Positions 1 through 7,927 of a stretch of DNA of 64,000 bases are shown piece by piece. Source of the DNA: Paenibacillus_AR sp051594765 (GTDB lineage: Bacteria > Bacillota > Bacilli > Paenibacillales > NBRC-103111); NCBI RefSeq assembly GCF_051594765.1, contig NZ_JBPPGJ010000003.1, positions 186,001-250,000 on the forward strand. The letters run 5' to 3'. Position 1 is the first letter of the stretch; every line of letters starts with the position of its first letter. The notes beneath the pieces are model-generated. The model ran no database searches. It had not been told where the DNA came from and saw only the letters and a program-made list of their open reading frames with translations. Both the position numbers and the translations under genes were made by a program.

Positions 1-260
1 AGCGGGAGATCCGCGAGGAGGTGGGGCTCCAGGTCCGCAACATCCGGTACTTCGGCAGCCAGCAGTGGCCCTTCCCCAATTCGCTCATGATCGGCTTCAT
101 CGCCGAATACGAGAGCGGCGAGATCGCCGTGGACGGCGAGGAGATCGTAGCCGCGGACTGGTTCGAGCCGGAGTCCCTTCCCGAGCTGCCGAACCACATC
201 AGCATCGCCCGCAAGATCATCGACTGGGTTGTATCGCAAGCAGCCGAAGCCGGCCGGTAA
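1..260 (+). CDS. nudC: NADH pyrophosphatase (NudC-type Nudix hydrolase), 3' part
   Basis: Cut by the left edge; the reading frame is open from base 3. The first residues, REIREEVGL, are the second half of a Nudix box (REUXEEXGU). About 25 residues later comes SQQWPFPNSLMIGF, very close to the SQPWPFPxS signature that marks NAD(P)H pyrophosphatases among Nudix proteins. Family knowledge: NudC-type enzymes hydrolyse NADH to NMNH plus AMP and can remove NAD caps from RNA. The second glutamine replaces the usual proline of SQPWPFP, a mild change. The zinc-ribbon and N-terminal domains lie outside the window. A strong hairpin follows the stop codon. Confidence 0.88.
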   Translation, partial: REIREEVGLQVRNIRYFGSQQWPFPNSLMIGFIAEYESGEIAVDGEEIVAADWFEPESLPELPNHISIARKIIDWVVSQAAEAGR

Positions 261-270
261 GGTACGGCCG

Positions 271-300
271 ATAGCCCATCCGGGAAGCCGGATGGGCTAT
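271..300. terminator. Bidirectional terminator
   Basis: A perfect 13-bp stem (271-283 with 288-300) with a GAAG loop is followed by a T-rich stretch. It lies between the convergent nudC-like and chbG-like genes and can serve both. Confidence 0.85.
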
Positions 301-325
301 TTATTATGATGCTGGCGCCTTCCGC

Positions 326-1186
326 TTAGAACTGCCGGGCGGACTCCCGGACATCCCTCCAGGAGATCAGACGGACCCCCGCTTGTAGGAGCGCGCCTCG
401 AACCTCGGGGTCCTGCACCAGCCGGTACTCCCATTCCCGCTCCCGCCCAGCCTCCTCCTCGGGTTCCCCCGACGGGAGGGACGGGTGGACGGTCCATTGC
501 GTGATCCCGGGCTTCACCTCCTGCAGCAGGCCGAGCATACGCCGCTTCGCCCCGGCATAATCCACGCCGGACTCCAGGCGGTAGGGCAAGCTGATGATGC
601 CGTCGATCAGGGGAATTCCCCGGGCGCGGGCGGCAGCGATACGGGCGGCGAATCGGGCCCGGTCCCCCGCGTCGAACAGCGGATGCTCCGCCATTCCCGC
701 CGGCAGCAAAAAAGGCAGTCCATACACTTCACACAGCTCCAGCACGATGTCTAAATAATCTCTGCCGGTCGCTAGCCCCAGCACGCTGCCCTCATGGCTG
801 TCCAAGTGAGAGGGCTTCACCCCCAGGTCCAGCACGGCCCGGATCTGGGCATCGAGCTCCAGCCGGACCTCCTCCGGGTCCGCCGTTCTCTCGAGAACTC
901 CCGCATTCCGATGGAAGAAGCCCTCCTCATCCGTCAGCGTCCGCAGGTCGCGGGACCGGTACACCGGCGCAAGCCGCAGCTGGCCGACCCCGGTCAAGGT
1001 CAGGTGAACCCCGATGCTTCCGAGTCCCTGCCGGACACATGCCTCTGCCGCGGCTTCCACCGTTCGGCCTGGCGCCATAAGCGAAGCCGACGTCACGGCC
1101 CCCTCGCGGAGCAGCTCCAGGATAGCCGCATTGGCCCCTTCCGATAGACCGAGGTCATCGGCATTCACGATCAGTTGTTTCTCCAT
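326..1186 (-). CDS. chbG: ChbG/YdjC-family carbohydrate deacetylase
   Basis: A 286-residue protein that opens with LIVNADDLGLSEGAN; the paired aspartates of NADDLG are the metal-binding signature of the YdjC/ChbG family. Further on, HLDSHEGSVLG supplies the family's HxDxH-type metal ligands. Members are cytoplasmic TIM-barrel deacetylases that remove acetyl groups from chito-oligosaccharides or related sugars. No sugar transporter or phosphorylase sits beside it, so the natural substrate is open. The start is set by a GGAGG about 9 bases upstream. Transcription should start from a TTTACA-N16-TATAAT promoter, and the resulting leader carries a terminator-like hairpin just before the ribosome binding site, so expression may be attenuated (inference). 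Confidence 0.88.
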   Translation of the reverse strand: MEKQLIVNADDLGLSEGANAAILELLREGAVTSASLMAPGRTVEAAAEACVRQGLGSIGVHLTLTGVGQLRLAPVYRSRDLRTLTDEEGFFHRNAGVLERTADPEEVRLELDAQIRAVLDLGVKPSHLDSHEGSVLGLATGRDYLDIVLELCEVYGLPFLLPAGMAEHPLFDAGDRARFAARIAAARARGIPLIDGIISLPYRLESGVDYAGAKRRMLGLLQEVKPGITQWTVHPSLPSGEPEEEAGREREWEYRLVQDPEVRGALLQAGVRLISWRDVRESARQF

Positions 1187-1212
1187 TTCATCCCATCCTC
1201 CGTTTTATAGAC

Positions 1213-1245
1213 AAAAAGACGCCGACACGATAAGCCGTGTCGGCG
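1213..1245 (-). terminator. Leader hairpin of chbG (possible attenuator)
   Basis: A 10-bp perfect stem (1220-1229 with 1236-1245) with a 6-base loop is followed on the minus strand by five Ts, then at once by the chbG ribosome binding site. Because the chbG promoter is upstream, this is inside the chbG leader. It also has a T-rich flank on the plus side. Confidence 0.6.
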
Positions 1246-1282
1246 CCTTTCTTTTTTCCGGTTCATCACCGGATTCAGGGTC

Positions 1283-1310
1283 ATTATACACCCGATTTGC
1301 TTCTTGTAAA
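1283..1310 (-). promoter_or_regulatory. Probable sigma-A promoter of chbG
   Basis: On the minus strand TTTACA (1310-1305) and a perfect TATAAT (1288-1283) are 16 bases apart. The start point would give a leader of roughly 90 bases that includes the hairpin at 1220-1245. Confidence 0.6.
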
Positions 1311-1376
1311 GGGGGGGTGGCGGCGTCCTGGCCGAAAAATACTTTTATCACCGAATACCTATACGGAAAGTTCCTT

Positions 1377-1406
1377 TTGTCAACCGGGCGGCGTTTACGT
1401 TACAAT
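1377..1406 (+). promoter_or_regulatory. Probable sigma-A promoter of thrC
   Basis: TTGTCA (1377-1382), an 18-base spacer and TACAAT (1401-1406) precede thrC by about 30 bases. Confidence 0.65.
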
Positions 1407-1438
1407 AGGAGTAATTTTATCGAATAAGGAGATTCGTT

Positions 1439-2827
1439 ATGAAGTACATCAGCACGCGGGGCAAAGTCCCCCCCATAGGCTTCATCGACGCGATTCTTAT
1501 GGGATTGGCCGACGACGGCGGTCTGCTCGTACCCGAGCGCATTCCCCAGGTGTCCGCCGACACCCTGCAGAAGTGGCAGCGGCTGTCGTACCAGGAGCTG
1601 GCTCTGGAGATCTTCACCCTGTATGTGGACCAAGACATTCCGCGGGATGAGCTGAAGCAGCTGGTTGACGACAGCTACGCCACCTTCCGCCATGAGGATG
1701 TCACCCCGGTGCGCCGGATCCGCAACGATCTTCACGTTCTGGAGCTGTTCCACGGTCCGACCTTCGCCTTCAAGGACGTGGCTCTGCAGTTCCTGGGCAA
1801 CCTCTATTCCTACGTCTCCCGCAAGCGGAACTCCATCATTCATATCGTCGGCGCCACCTCCGGCGATACCGGAGCCTCGGCCATCGAGGGCGTCCGCGGC
1901 AAGGAAGGCATCAAGATCTGCATCCTGCATCCCCACGGCAAGGTCAGCCGGGTGCAGGAGCTTCAGATGACCACGGTGGACGATGCCAACGTGCTTAACC
2001 TCGCCGTCGAAGGCACCTTCGACGACTGCCAGCGCATCATCAAGGAGCTGTTCGCGGATGTGGACTTCAAGCACCAGTACCACCTGCGCGCCATCAACTC
2101 CATCAATATCGCCCGGATCCTGGCCCAGACGGTGTATTACTTCTTCGCCTACTTCCAGTTGGCCAACCACGGGCATACCGGTCCCGCCAATTTCAGCGTG
2201 CCGACCGGCAACTTCGGCGACATCTTCGCCGGCTATCTGGCCAAGGCCATGGGGCTTCCCGTCGGCAAGCTGATCCTGGCTACCAACGAGAACAACATCC
2301 TGGCCCACTTCGTGAACGAGGGCGTCTACCAGCCCGGCGAGTTCAAGAGCACCCACAGCCCGTCCATGGACATCCAGGTGGCCAGCAACTTCGAGCGTTA
2401 CCTGTACTACCTCTACGGCGGGGACGCCGCCAAGGTGGCCGCGCTTATGGACGAGTTCAAGGCCCAAGGTCGCGTCATCGTGCCGGCTGACGTGCTGGAG
2501 CGTGTGCAGGAGACCTTCGCCGCCTATGCCGTCGGCAACGAGGAATGCCTGAACGTCATCGGCGACTACTACGCCAAGTATGACTACCTGCTGGATCCCC
2601 ACACCGCCTGCGGCGTTGCCGCTTCGGACCGTGTGGCCGGCGACGGGGAAGTCACCGTGGCTCTCTCCACGGCCCACCCGGCCAAGTTCGACGAGTCCAT
2701 CCGCCTGCGGGAGATCACCCAGACCTATCCGCGGGAGATCCAAGCCTTGTTCGACAAGGCACAGCATCAAACGGTCGTTGGCGGAACCAACGAGGACGTG
2801 AAGAGCCGGCTGGTTGCTTTCTTCTAA
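1439..2827 (+). CDS. thrC: Threonine synthase
   Basis: A 462-residue fold-type II PLP enzyme that converts O-phosphohomoserine to threonine, the last step of threonine synthesis in the cytoplasm. The N-terminal YISTRGKVPPIGF segment and total length match the long (E. coli-like) threonine synthase class. Lys112 in HGPTFAFKD is the Schiff-base lysine, and VGATSGDTGASAIEG (about 137-151) is the phosphate-binding loop. The start has AAGGAG 7-8 bases upstream and its own promoter. It stands alone, without hom or thrB, and ends at a good terminator. Solo thrC copies of this class are known in Firmicutes; a second, shorter threonine synthase may exist elsewhere in the genome. Confidence 0.95.
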   Translation: MKYISTRGKVPPIGFIDAILMGLADDGGLLVPERIPQVSADTLQKWQRLSYQELALEIFTLYVDQDIPRDELKQLVDDSYATFRHEDVTPVRRIRNDLHVLELFHGPTFAFKDVALQFLGNLYSYVSRKRNSIIHIVGATSGDTGASAIEGVRGKEGIKICILHPHGKVSRVQELQMTTVDDANVLNLAVEGTFDDCQRIIKELFADVDFKHQYHLRAINSINIARILAQTVYYFFAYFQLANHGHTGPANFSVPTGNFGDIFAGYLAKAMGLPVGKLILATNENNILAHFVNEGVYQPGEFKSTHSPSMDIQVASNFERYLYYLYGGDAAKVAALMDEFKAQGRVIVPADVLERVQETFAAYAVGNEECLNVIGDYYAKYDYLLDPHTACGVAASDRVAGDGEVTVALSTAHPAKFDESIRLREITQTYPREIQALFDKAQHQTVVGGTNEDVKSRLVAFF

Positions 2828-2841
2828 TAGCATGAATCCGA

Positions 2842-2869
2842 GCTATCCCGCGATGGGGTAGCCTTTTTT
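2842..2869 (+). terminator. Terminator of thrC
   Basis: An 8-bp stem (2842-2849 with 2855-2862, one G-T pair) is followed by a run of six Ts. Confidence 0.85.
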
Positions 2870-2903
2870 CCGAATCATACTCACTCACGAAAGGTGCCGG
2901 GAT

Positions 2904-4460
2904 ATGAGCATTCTGAACGTAGAGCGGTTAAGCCACGGCTTCGGCGACCGCGCCATCTTCAATAACGTTTCCTTCCGCCTCTTAAAGGGCGAGCACATCG
3001 GGCTCATCGGCGCCAATGGCGAAGGCAAGTCCACCTTCATGAACATCATTACGGGCAAGCTTCAGCCGGACGAGGGCAAGGTCGAATGGTCCAAGCGCAT
3101 GCGCGTCGGCTATCTGGACCAGCACGCCGTGCTGCAGAAGGGCATGACGATCCGCGACGTGCTGAAGGGCGCCTTCCAATACCTGTTCGATATGGAGCAG
3201 GAGATGAACGACATGTACGGCCGCATGGGCGAGGTGTCCCCGGAGGAGCTGGAGCAGCTCCTGGAGGAGGTCGGCACGATCCAGGATACGCTGACCGCTC
3301 AGGACTTCTACCTGATCGACGCCAAGATCGAGGAGACCGCTCGGGGTCTGGGCCTGACCGACATCGGCCTGGACAAGGACGTCAACGACCTCTCCGGCGG
3401 ACAGCGGACCAAGGTGCTCCTGGCCAAGCTGCTGCTGGAGAAGCCGGACATTCTGCTCCTCGACGAGCCCACCAACTATCTGGACGAGCAGCACATCGAG
3501 TGGCTGAAGCGCTACCTGCAGGAGTATGAGAATGCGTTCATTCTGATCTCCCACGACATTCCTTTCCTGAACAGCGTCATCAACCTGATCTACCATATGG
3601 AGAACCAGGAGCTGAACCGCTACGTCGGCGACTATGACAAGTTCATGGAAGTCTACGACATGAAAAAACAGCAGTTGGAGTCCGCCTACAAGCGCCAGCA
3701 GCAGGAGATTGCGGACCTGAAGGATTTTGTGGCCCGGAACAAGGCCAGTGTGGCCACCCGGAATATGGCCATGTCCCGCCAGAAGAAGCTCGATAAGATG
3801 GACGTCATCGAGCTGGCGAAGGAGAAGCCGAAGCCGCAGTTCAACTTCAAGGAGGCCCGCGCCTCCGGCAAGATGATCTTCGAGACCACGCAGCTGGTCA
3901 TCGGCTATGACGAACCGCTGTCGCGGCCGCTGGACCTGCGCATGGAGCGCGGGCAGAAGATCGCCCTGGTCGGCGCCAACGGCATCGGCAAGACGACTCT
4001 GCTGCGGAGCCTGCTGGGCGAGATCCAGCCGCTGGGCGGCTCGGTGGAGCGCGGGGATTACCTGCACATCGGCTACTTCGAGCAGGAGATGAAGGATGCG
4101 GGCGGCAACACCTGCATCGAGGAGGTCTGGGGCGCGTTCCCCGGCTTCACCCAGTTCGAGGTGCGGGCGGCGCTGGCCAAGTGCGGCCTGACCACCAAAC
4201 ACATCGAGTCGAAGATCGCGGTTTTGAGCGGCGGCGAGAAGGCCAAGGTGCGGCTGTGCAAGCTTATCAACCGCGAGACCAACCTGCTGGTGCTTGACGA
4301 GCCCACCAACCACCTGGACGTGGACGCCAAGGACGAGCTGAAGCGCGCGCTGAGGGCGTACAAGGGCAGCATCCTGCTCATCTCCCACGAACCGGAGTTT
4401 TACCGGGATGTGGTGACGGAGGTCTGGAACTGCGAGTCCTGGACCACGAAGGTGTTCTAG
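2904..4460 (+). CDS. yfmM: ABC-F family ATPase (YfmM-like)
   Basis: A 518-residue protein with two ABC ATPase domains and no membrane segments, the ABC-F plan. The first Walker A is GANGEGKST (36-44), with LSGGQRTKV and LLLDEPTNYLD; the second set is GANGIGKTT, LSGGEKAKV and LVLDEPTNHLD. A charged coiled linker (roughly 240-310) separates the two domains, as in ribosome-binding ABC-F proteins. Length and N-terminal sequence closely follow B. subtilis YfmM (recalled, not searched). ABC-F proteins act on the ribosome at the E site, in translation quality control or antibiotic resistance; the specific job of YfmM is not settled. AAAGGTG precedes the ATG. Confidence 0.9.
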   Translation: MSILNVERLSHGFGDRAIFNNVSFRLLKGEHIGLIGANGEGKSTFMNIITGKLQPDEGKVEWSKRMRVGYLDQHAVLQKGMTIRDVLKGAFQYLFDMEQEMNDMYGRMGEVSPEELEQLLEEVGTIQDTLTAQDFYLIDAKIEETARGLGLTDIGLDKDVNDLSGGQRTKVLLAKLLLEKPDILLLDEPTNYLDEQHIEWLKRYLQEYENAFILISHDIPFLNSVINLIYHMENQELNRYVGDYDKFMEVYDMKKQQLESAYKRQQQEIADLKDFVARNKASVATRNMAMSRQKKLDKMDVIELAKEKPKPQFNFKEARASGKMIFETTQLVIGYDEPLSRPLDLRMERGQKIALVGANGIGKTTLLRSLLGEIQPLGGSVERGDYLHIGYFEQEMKDAGGNTCIEEVWGAFPGFTQFEVRAALAKCGLTTKHIESKIAVLSGGEKAKVRLCKLINRETNLLVLDEPTNHLDVDAKDELKRALRAYKGSILLISHEPEFYRDVVTEVWNCESWTTKVF

Positions 4461-4504
4461 GACAGGACCGTAGGGCGAGCAGGAACGAATCGACCCGTGT
4501 AACG

Positions 4505-4532
4505 GGACCCGGGGCGGTATGCCTGCGGGTCC
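4505..4532 (+). terminator. Weak terminator after yfmM
   Basis: A 7-bp stem (4505-4511 with 4526-4532) is followed by TGTTT. A stronger hairpin follows about 60 bases on. Confidence 0.45.
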
Positions 4533-4589
4533 TGTTTGTGCTGGTTGGGCGGGAGTAGGTATGTGGACGAAATCCAATGAAACCGAAGA

Positions 4590-4625
4590 AGCCGACGCTC
4601 CCTTCAACGGGAGTGTCGGCTTTCT
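4590..4625. terminator. Bidirectional terminator
   Basis: A 13-bp stem with one G-T pair (4590-4602 with 4609-4621) and loop TTCAAC, followed by TTTCT. It lies between yfmM and the convergent repeat-protein gene. The remainder of 4461-4730 shows nothing else. Confidence 0.8.
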
Positions 4626-4730
4626 ACGCTTCAGGCGGTTGAGCCCGCCCTGCCGGGACCGGACCGACAAACTCGTGTGGTCCGCGCTAGGACAGGGCTC
4701 TCTTCATCGCCTGGAGATTACGGCCGCGAA

Positions 4731-5480
4731 TTATTGGGCCGCTTGGGTGCCTGCCGCAGTTGGGGTGCCTGCTGCACCTTGTGTACCGCGGGGACCGCCA
4801 TGACCCACATGACCGCCGCCGTGGCCCATGAAGCCCATGAGGTCGCTATCCTTAGTACCGATCTGCGCCTTCAGCTCATCGACGGTGATGCCCTTCTCCG
4901 CAGCCAGTGCCTCCAGCTTCGCCTGGCGCTGAGCTTCCATCTGCGCCTTCAGCTCGTCTACGGTGATGCCCTTCTCAGCGGCCAGTGCCTCCAGCTTCGC
5001 CTGGTGCTGAGCTTCCATCTGCGCCTTCAGCTCGTCTACGGTGATGCCCTTCTCGGCGGCCAGCGCGTCAAGGTTCTTGCCGCCGCCCCGTTTACCGCCG
5101 AGGTCGCCCTTCTGGCCGGCCTTCAGATCGCCCTTCATGCCGCCCTTCTGGCCGTGCTGCTGCTCCATCTGCGCCTTCAGCTCATCGACGGTGATGCCCT
5201 TCTCGGCAGCCAGCTCTTCCAGCTTCGCCTGACGATCGGCGTCCAGCTGAGCCTTCAGCTCGTCTACCGTGATGCCCTTGGCAGCTGCCTGGGCTTCCAG
5301 GTTCTTGCCGCCGCCGCGCTTGCCGCCGAAGTCGCCCTTCTGGGTAACGGCCGGTGCCGGGGTGGCGCCGGTGGATGCGGTAGGGGACGTCGCATCTGCG
5401 GCGAATACGGAGGTTACGGCTCCGAGGGCGAATACGGCACCTAAGGTTGTGGCGATCACTTTTTTGTTCATCTGCATCAT
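4731..5480 (-). CDS. Secreted repeat protein with five KGITVDELKAQ units
   Basis: A 249-residue protein of no family I recognise. Residues 1-27 form a signal peptide (MNKKVIATTLGAVFALGA core, likely cut after VFA). The mature part holds the motif KGITVDELKAQ five times, at 68, 94, 144, 170 and 196. The spacing is exactly 26 residues inside two groups, and each group is introduced by a QKGD-F/L-GGKRGGGKNL block (47 and 123), so a 76-residue segment has been duplicated. The units predict as short charged helices joined by a GIT turn. The tail (about 210-249) is rich in Gly, His, Thr and Ala. AGGAGG lies 8 bases before the first ATG. It is followed by a terminator and stands alone. Possible roles are an envelope or extracellular matrix protein, or a metal-binding protein (His/Gly tail); this is inference only. 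Confidence 0.85.
   Translation of the reverse strand: MMQMNKKVIATTLGAVFALGAVTSVFAADATSPTASTGATPAPAVTQKGDFGGKRGGGKNLEAQAAAKGITVDELKAQLDADRQAKLEELAAEKGITVDELKAQMEQQHGQKGGMKGDLKAGQKGDLGGKRGGGKNLDALAAEKGITVDELKAQMEAQHQAKLEALAAEKGITVDELKAQMEAQRQAKLEALAAEKGITVDELKAQIGTKDSDLMGFMGHGGGHVGHGGPRGTQGAAGTPTAAGTQAAQ
4860..5280 (-). repeat. 78-bp tandem coding repeats in the secreted repeat protein
   Basis: Five near-identical blocks, with a 78-bp period inside each of two groups, encode the KGITVDELKAQ units. The DNA is nearly as conserved as the protein, which suggests recent amplification or gene conversion. Confidence 0.8.
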
Positions 5481-5690
5481 GGTTCATTCCTCCTGAGTGG
5501 TTGTCGTTTATGATGATGGATTGTTGTGCTTCCTGCTTACAAGACCATCTTAACCCGCCCAGTTGAATTCTCCCTGACCGCAGCCTGAACATCCGCTTAA
5601 TAGATAGATCTTCCTGTCTCTCTCTACCTCCCGCCGTCCCTCTTCCTATGATACGATAGAGTTAACGATAACGAGGAGGTGAGCTGCACC

Positions 5691-6797
5691 ATGACGCTTC
5701 CGCCCGTGCTAGCCGGCAAGCTTCGCTCCCTGCCCCAATCTCCCGGCGTATACCTGATGAAGGACGGCGCCGGCAACATCATCTACGTAGGCAAGTCCAA
5801 GAACCTGAAGAACCGGGTCTCCTCCTACTTCCACGATACCAAGTCCCACACGCCCAAGACCAAGAGACTCGTCGGGCATATCCGGGATCTGGAGCTCCGT
5901 CTGACGGATACGGAATTCGAGGCCTTCATGCTGGAGTGCCAGCTCATCAAGGAATACAAGCCCATGTACAACCGCAAGATGAAAATGCCCCAGTCCTACA
6001 CCTACATCGCCCTGGAGCTGTCCCAAGGATTGCGGGCCGTGGCGGCGGCCGCCGCACCCGGCGAACGGGAGGACACGCTGTACTACGGCCCCTACACCAG
6101 CCGCCGCACCGTGGAGCGGGCCATCCACAGCATCCAGGAGCACCACCGGATTCTGTGCAGCAGCCCCGCCAGCGCCCAACGGGCTTGCCTGAACCATGCC
6201 ATCGGCCTCTGCAGAGGGATGTGTCTGGGCGGACAAGCCTGGGAGGATTACCGGGCCATTATGGAGCAGATTGCCGCCTTCCTCGATGGGGGCGACAGCG
6301 GACTGCTGGAGGAGATGGAGAGGAGCATGCAGGACGCGGCGGAGACGCTGGACTTCGAGAAGGCGGCCAAGCTCCGGGATGCCATCGGCACGGTGTCCTT
6401 CCTCCGGCACCGGGAGCAGGTCATCCGGTTTACCGAGGAGAGCCACCGGGTCGCCGTAGTCGAAGAGCTGCAGGAAGGGATCCTGAAGCTCTTCCTGATC
6501 CAGCGGAACCGGATCCTTCACCGGGAAAAGCTGGACTCCGCAGACCTGCTCCCCTCCGGTGTCCATGCAGCCGTCAAGCACGCCATCCGAAGCGTCTTCC
6601 GCGCCGAAGCCCGCCTGCCTGAACGGGAGATTACCCGCGATGAGGTGGATGAAGCCCAGATCATCCACAGCTATCTGAACGGCGGCTCCTGCCGGCACCT
6701 GGTGCTGGCGGCGGAATGGCTCTTTGCCGACGGGGACCACCCGGACCTGGATGCCGCTCTTCATTCCCTGTTGGATGTACCGCCGCATGGACCATGA
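5691..6797 (+). CDS. Half-length UvrC homologue (GIY-YIG plus UVR domain, Cho-like)
   Basis: A 368-residue protein resembling only the N-terminal half of UvrC. Residues 18-95 are the GIY-YIG nuclease: PGVYLMKD (GVY 19-21), YVGKSKNLKNR (YVG 32-34, Arg42), Glu77 in the TEFEA segment and Asn94. Four cysteines may occur around ACLNHAIGLCRGMCLG. A UVR (UvrB-binding) helix pair follows near 205-235 (LDFEKAAKLRDAI). The RNase H-like and helix-hairpin-helix domains that make the 5' cut in UvrC are absent. E. coli Cho has this plan and makes an extra 3' incision in nucleotide excision repair. The ATG is preferred over a GTG four codons earlier, which lies inside the ribosome binding site. Confidence 0.8.
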   Translation: MTLPPVLAGKLRSLPQSPGVYLMKDGAGNIIYVGKSKNLKNRVSSYFHDTKSHTPKTKRLVGHIRDLELRLTDTEFEAFMLECQLIKEYKPMYNRKMKMPQSYTYIALELSQGLRAVAAAAAPGEREDTLYYGPYTSRRTVERAIHSIQEHHRILCSSPASAQRACLNHAIGLCRGMCLGGQAWEDYRAIMEQIAAFLDGGDSGLLEEMERSMQDAAETLDFEKAAKLRDAIGTVSFLRHREQVIRFTEESHRVAVVEELQEGILKLFLIQRNRILHREKLDSADLLPSGVHAAVKHAIRSVFRAEARLPEREITRDEVDEAQIIHSYLNGGSCRHLVLAAEWLFADGDHPDLDAALHSLLDVPPHGP

Positions 6798-6840
6798 GTC
6801 CTTATCCGTAGTACTTATCCGCAGTCCCCATAATAGCCCA

Positions 6841-6886
6841 AAAAGCTGTCCCATGGCCGGGTCTCCGGCCTATAGGGACAGCTTTT
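6841..6886. terminator. Bidirectional terminator
   Basis: A 12-bp perfect outer stem (6841-6852 with 6875-6886) encloses a second 6-bp stem (GGCCGG/CCGGCC). It lies between convergent genes. Confidence 0.88.
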
Positions 6887-6904
6887 GCCGTTATGTGGCG
6901 AGGG

Positions 6905-7771
6905 TTATGCCTTCAGGCCGTTCACCAGCTGGCGGAGCCCCTCGTCCAGCGGAGTGGCCGGGCGGCCAAGCAGCTTCTCCAGATCGCCGCTCGGAACATC
7001 CAAGGCCCCGTCCCGGATGGCGCTCTGGATCGCCGTCACGAGCTGAACCACCGGTTCCGGCAATCCGGCCTGCTTCATGATGACCGCATAAGCGGCATCG
7101 TCCACCTGCTGCACCGGCACCTCACGGCCCAGCACCCCGGCCAATGCGGCGGCCAGCTCCTCTTGGGTGCGCAGCGGGCCGGAGAGCTCATAGACGGTGT
7201 TCTCGTGGCCCTTGCCGGCCAACACCGCCGCAGCCGCCTCCGCATAATCGCGGCGGGGGGTCCAGCCCGTCCGGCCGCTGCCCGCGGAGGTCAGCCAAGG
7301 CGCGCCCGCCAGTACAGCCTGGATGGTGCCGGCCTCATTCTCCAGATACCAGTTGTTCCGGAGGAAGGAGTACGGAATGCCGGAGGACCGGATGGCCTCC
7401 TCCGTCACCCGGTGCACCTCGGCCAGGAACAGGGTGCTCTCCGGAGCATTAGGCGCGCTCGTGTAAGCGAGGAAGCCGACTCCGGCGCGCTTGGCAGCCT
7501 CCACGGCGGCGGTATGCTGCCGGATCCGAGTCTCGGTGTCCCCGTCGGCGGAGATCAAGAGGAGCCGGTCCACGCCGGCGAAGGCGGCATCCAGACTGTC
7601 CGGCCGGTCGAAATCTCCATACCGGACCTCCACGCCGCGGGCACGAAGAGACTCCGCCTTCTCCGGAACCCGTACGCTTACCGCCAGTTCCGCGGCCGGG
7701 ACACTGCGCAACAGCGCCTCCACCGCGAGAGAGCCCAGCTTGCCGGTTGCACCTGTAACTAATAATTTCAT
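6905..7771 (-). CDS. NAD(P)-binding SDR, quinone reductase-like (QorB/YtfG type)
   Basis: A 288-residue atypical short-chain dehydrogenase of the NmrA-like group. The N-terminal MKLLVTGATGKLG is the dinucleotide-binding glycine motif, and the length and overall plan match E. coli QorB (YtfG), an NADPH:quinone oxidoreductase (recalled similarity). The start is the ATG with GAGGAGG upstream; an in-frame extension further upstream would run through the promoter region. It is transcribed behind an Rrf2-type regulator gene but is separated from it by a terminator, and has its own operator, a copy of the one in front of the regulator. This points to induction by a quinone or electrophile sensed by the regulator (inference). 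Confidence 0.85.
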   Translation of the reverse strand: MKLLVTGATGKLGSLAVEALLRSVPAAELAVSVRVPEKAESLRARGVEVRYGDFDRPDSLDAAFAGVDRLLLISADGDTETRIRQHTAAVEAAKRAGVGFLAYTSAPNAPESTLFLAEVHRVTEEAIRSSGIPYSFLRNNWYLENEAGTIQAVLAGAPWLTSAGSGRTGWTPRRDYAEAAAAVLAGKGHENTVYELSGPLRTQEELAAALAGVLGREVPVQQVDDAAYAVIMKQAGLPEPVVQLVTAIQSAIRDGALDVPSGDLEKLLGRPATPLDEGLRQLVNGLKA

Positions 7772-7820
7772 GATAAAATTCCTCCTCTGAATGAATGTTG
7801 GGGTTATTCCAGACTGCGTA

Positions 7821-7837
7821 GTAACCGAATTGGTTAC
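7821..7837. promoter_or_regulatory. Putative Rrf2 operator upstream of the quinone reductase-like gene
   Basis: GTAACC-GAATT-GGTTAC is an inverted repeat with 6-bp arms and a 5-bp spacer. The same arms and spacer length recur in front of the rrf2 gene. Confidence 0.7.
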
Positions 7838-7851
7838 AACGTGATTAATAA

Positions 7852-7871
7852 AAAAGCTCCGAAGAGCTCTT
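7852..7871 (-). terminator. Terminator of the rrf2-like gene
   Basis: On the minus strand an 8-bp stem with a TTCG tetraloop is followed by TTTTTTATT. It lies between the stop of the regulator and the promoter of the quinone reductase-like gene. Confidence 0.8.
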
Positions 7872-7927
7872 GTTACCAAAGGTACCTCGTTACTTGCCGG
7901 ACCAGCACCTGCGGCAAACCGAAGAAG

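Noticed and set aside
1400..2833. A 477-codon open frame antisense to thrC.
   Set aside because: It mirrors threonine synthase, has no ribosome binding site and reads as low-complexity Val/Gly/Leu/His; a GC-rich shadow frame.
2982..4670. A 562-codon open frame antisense to yfmM.
   Set aside because: Shadow of the ABC-F gene; rich in Leu, Val and Gln with no domain.
4860..5280. Regularly spaced repeats that could be read as a CRISPR array.
   Set aside because: The period is 78 bp, the 'spacers' are also conserved and everything is in one reading frame; these are protein repeats.
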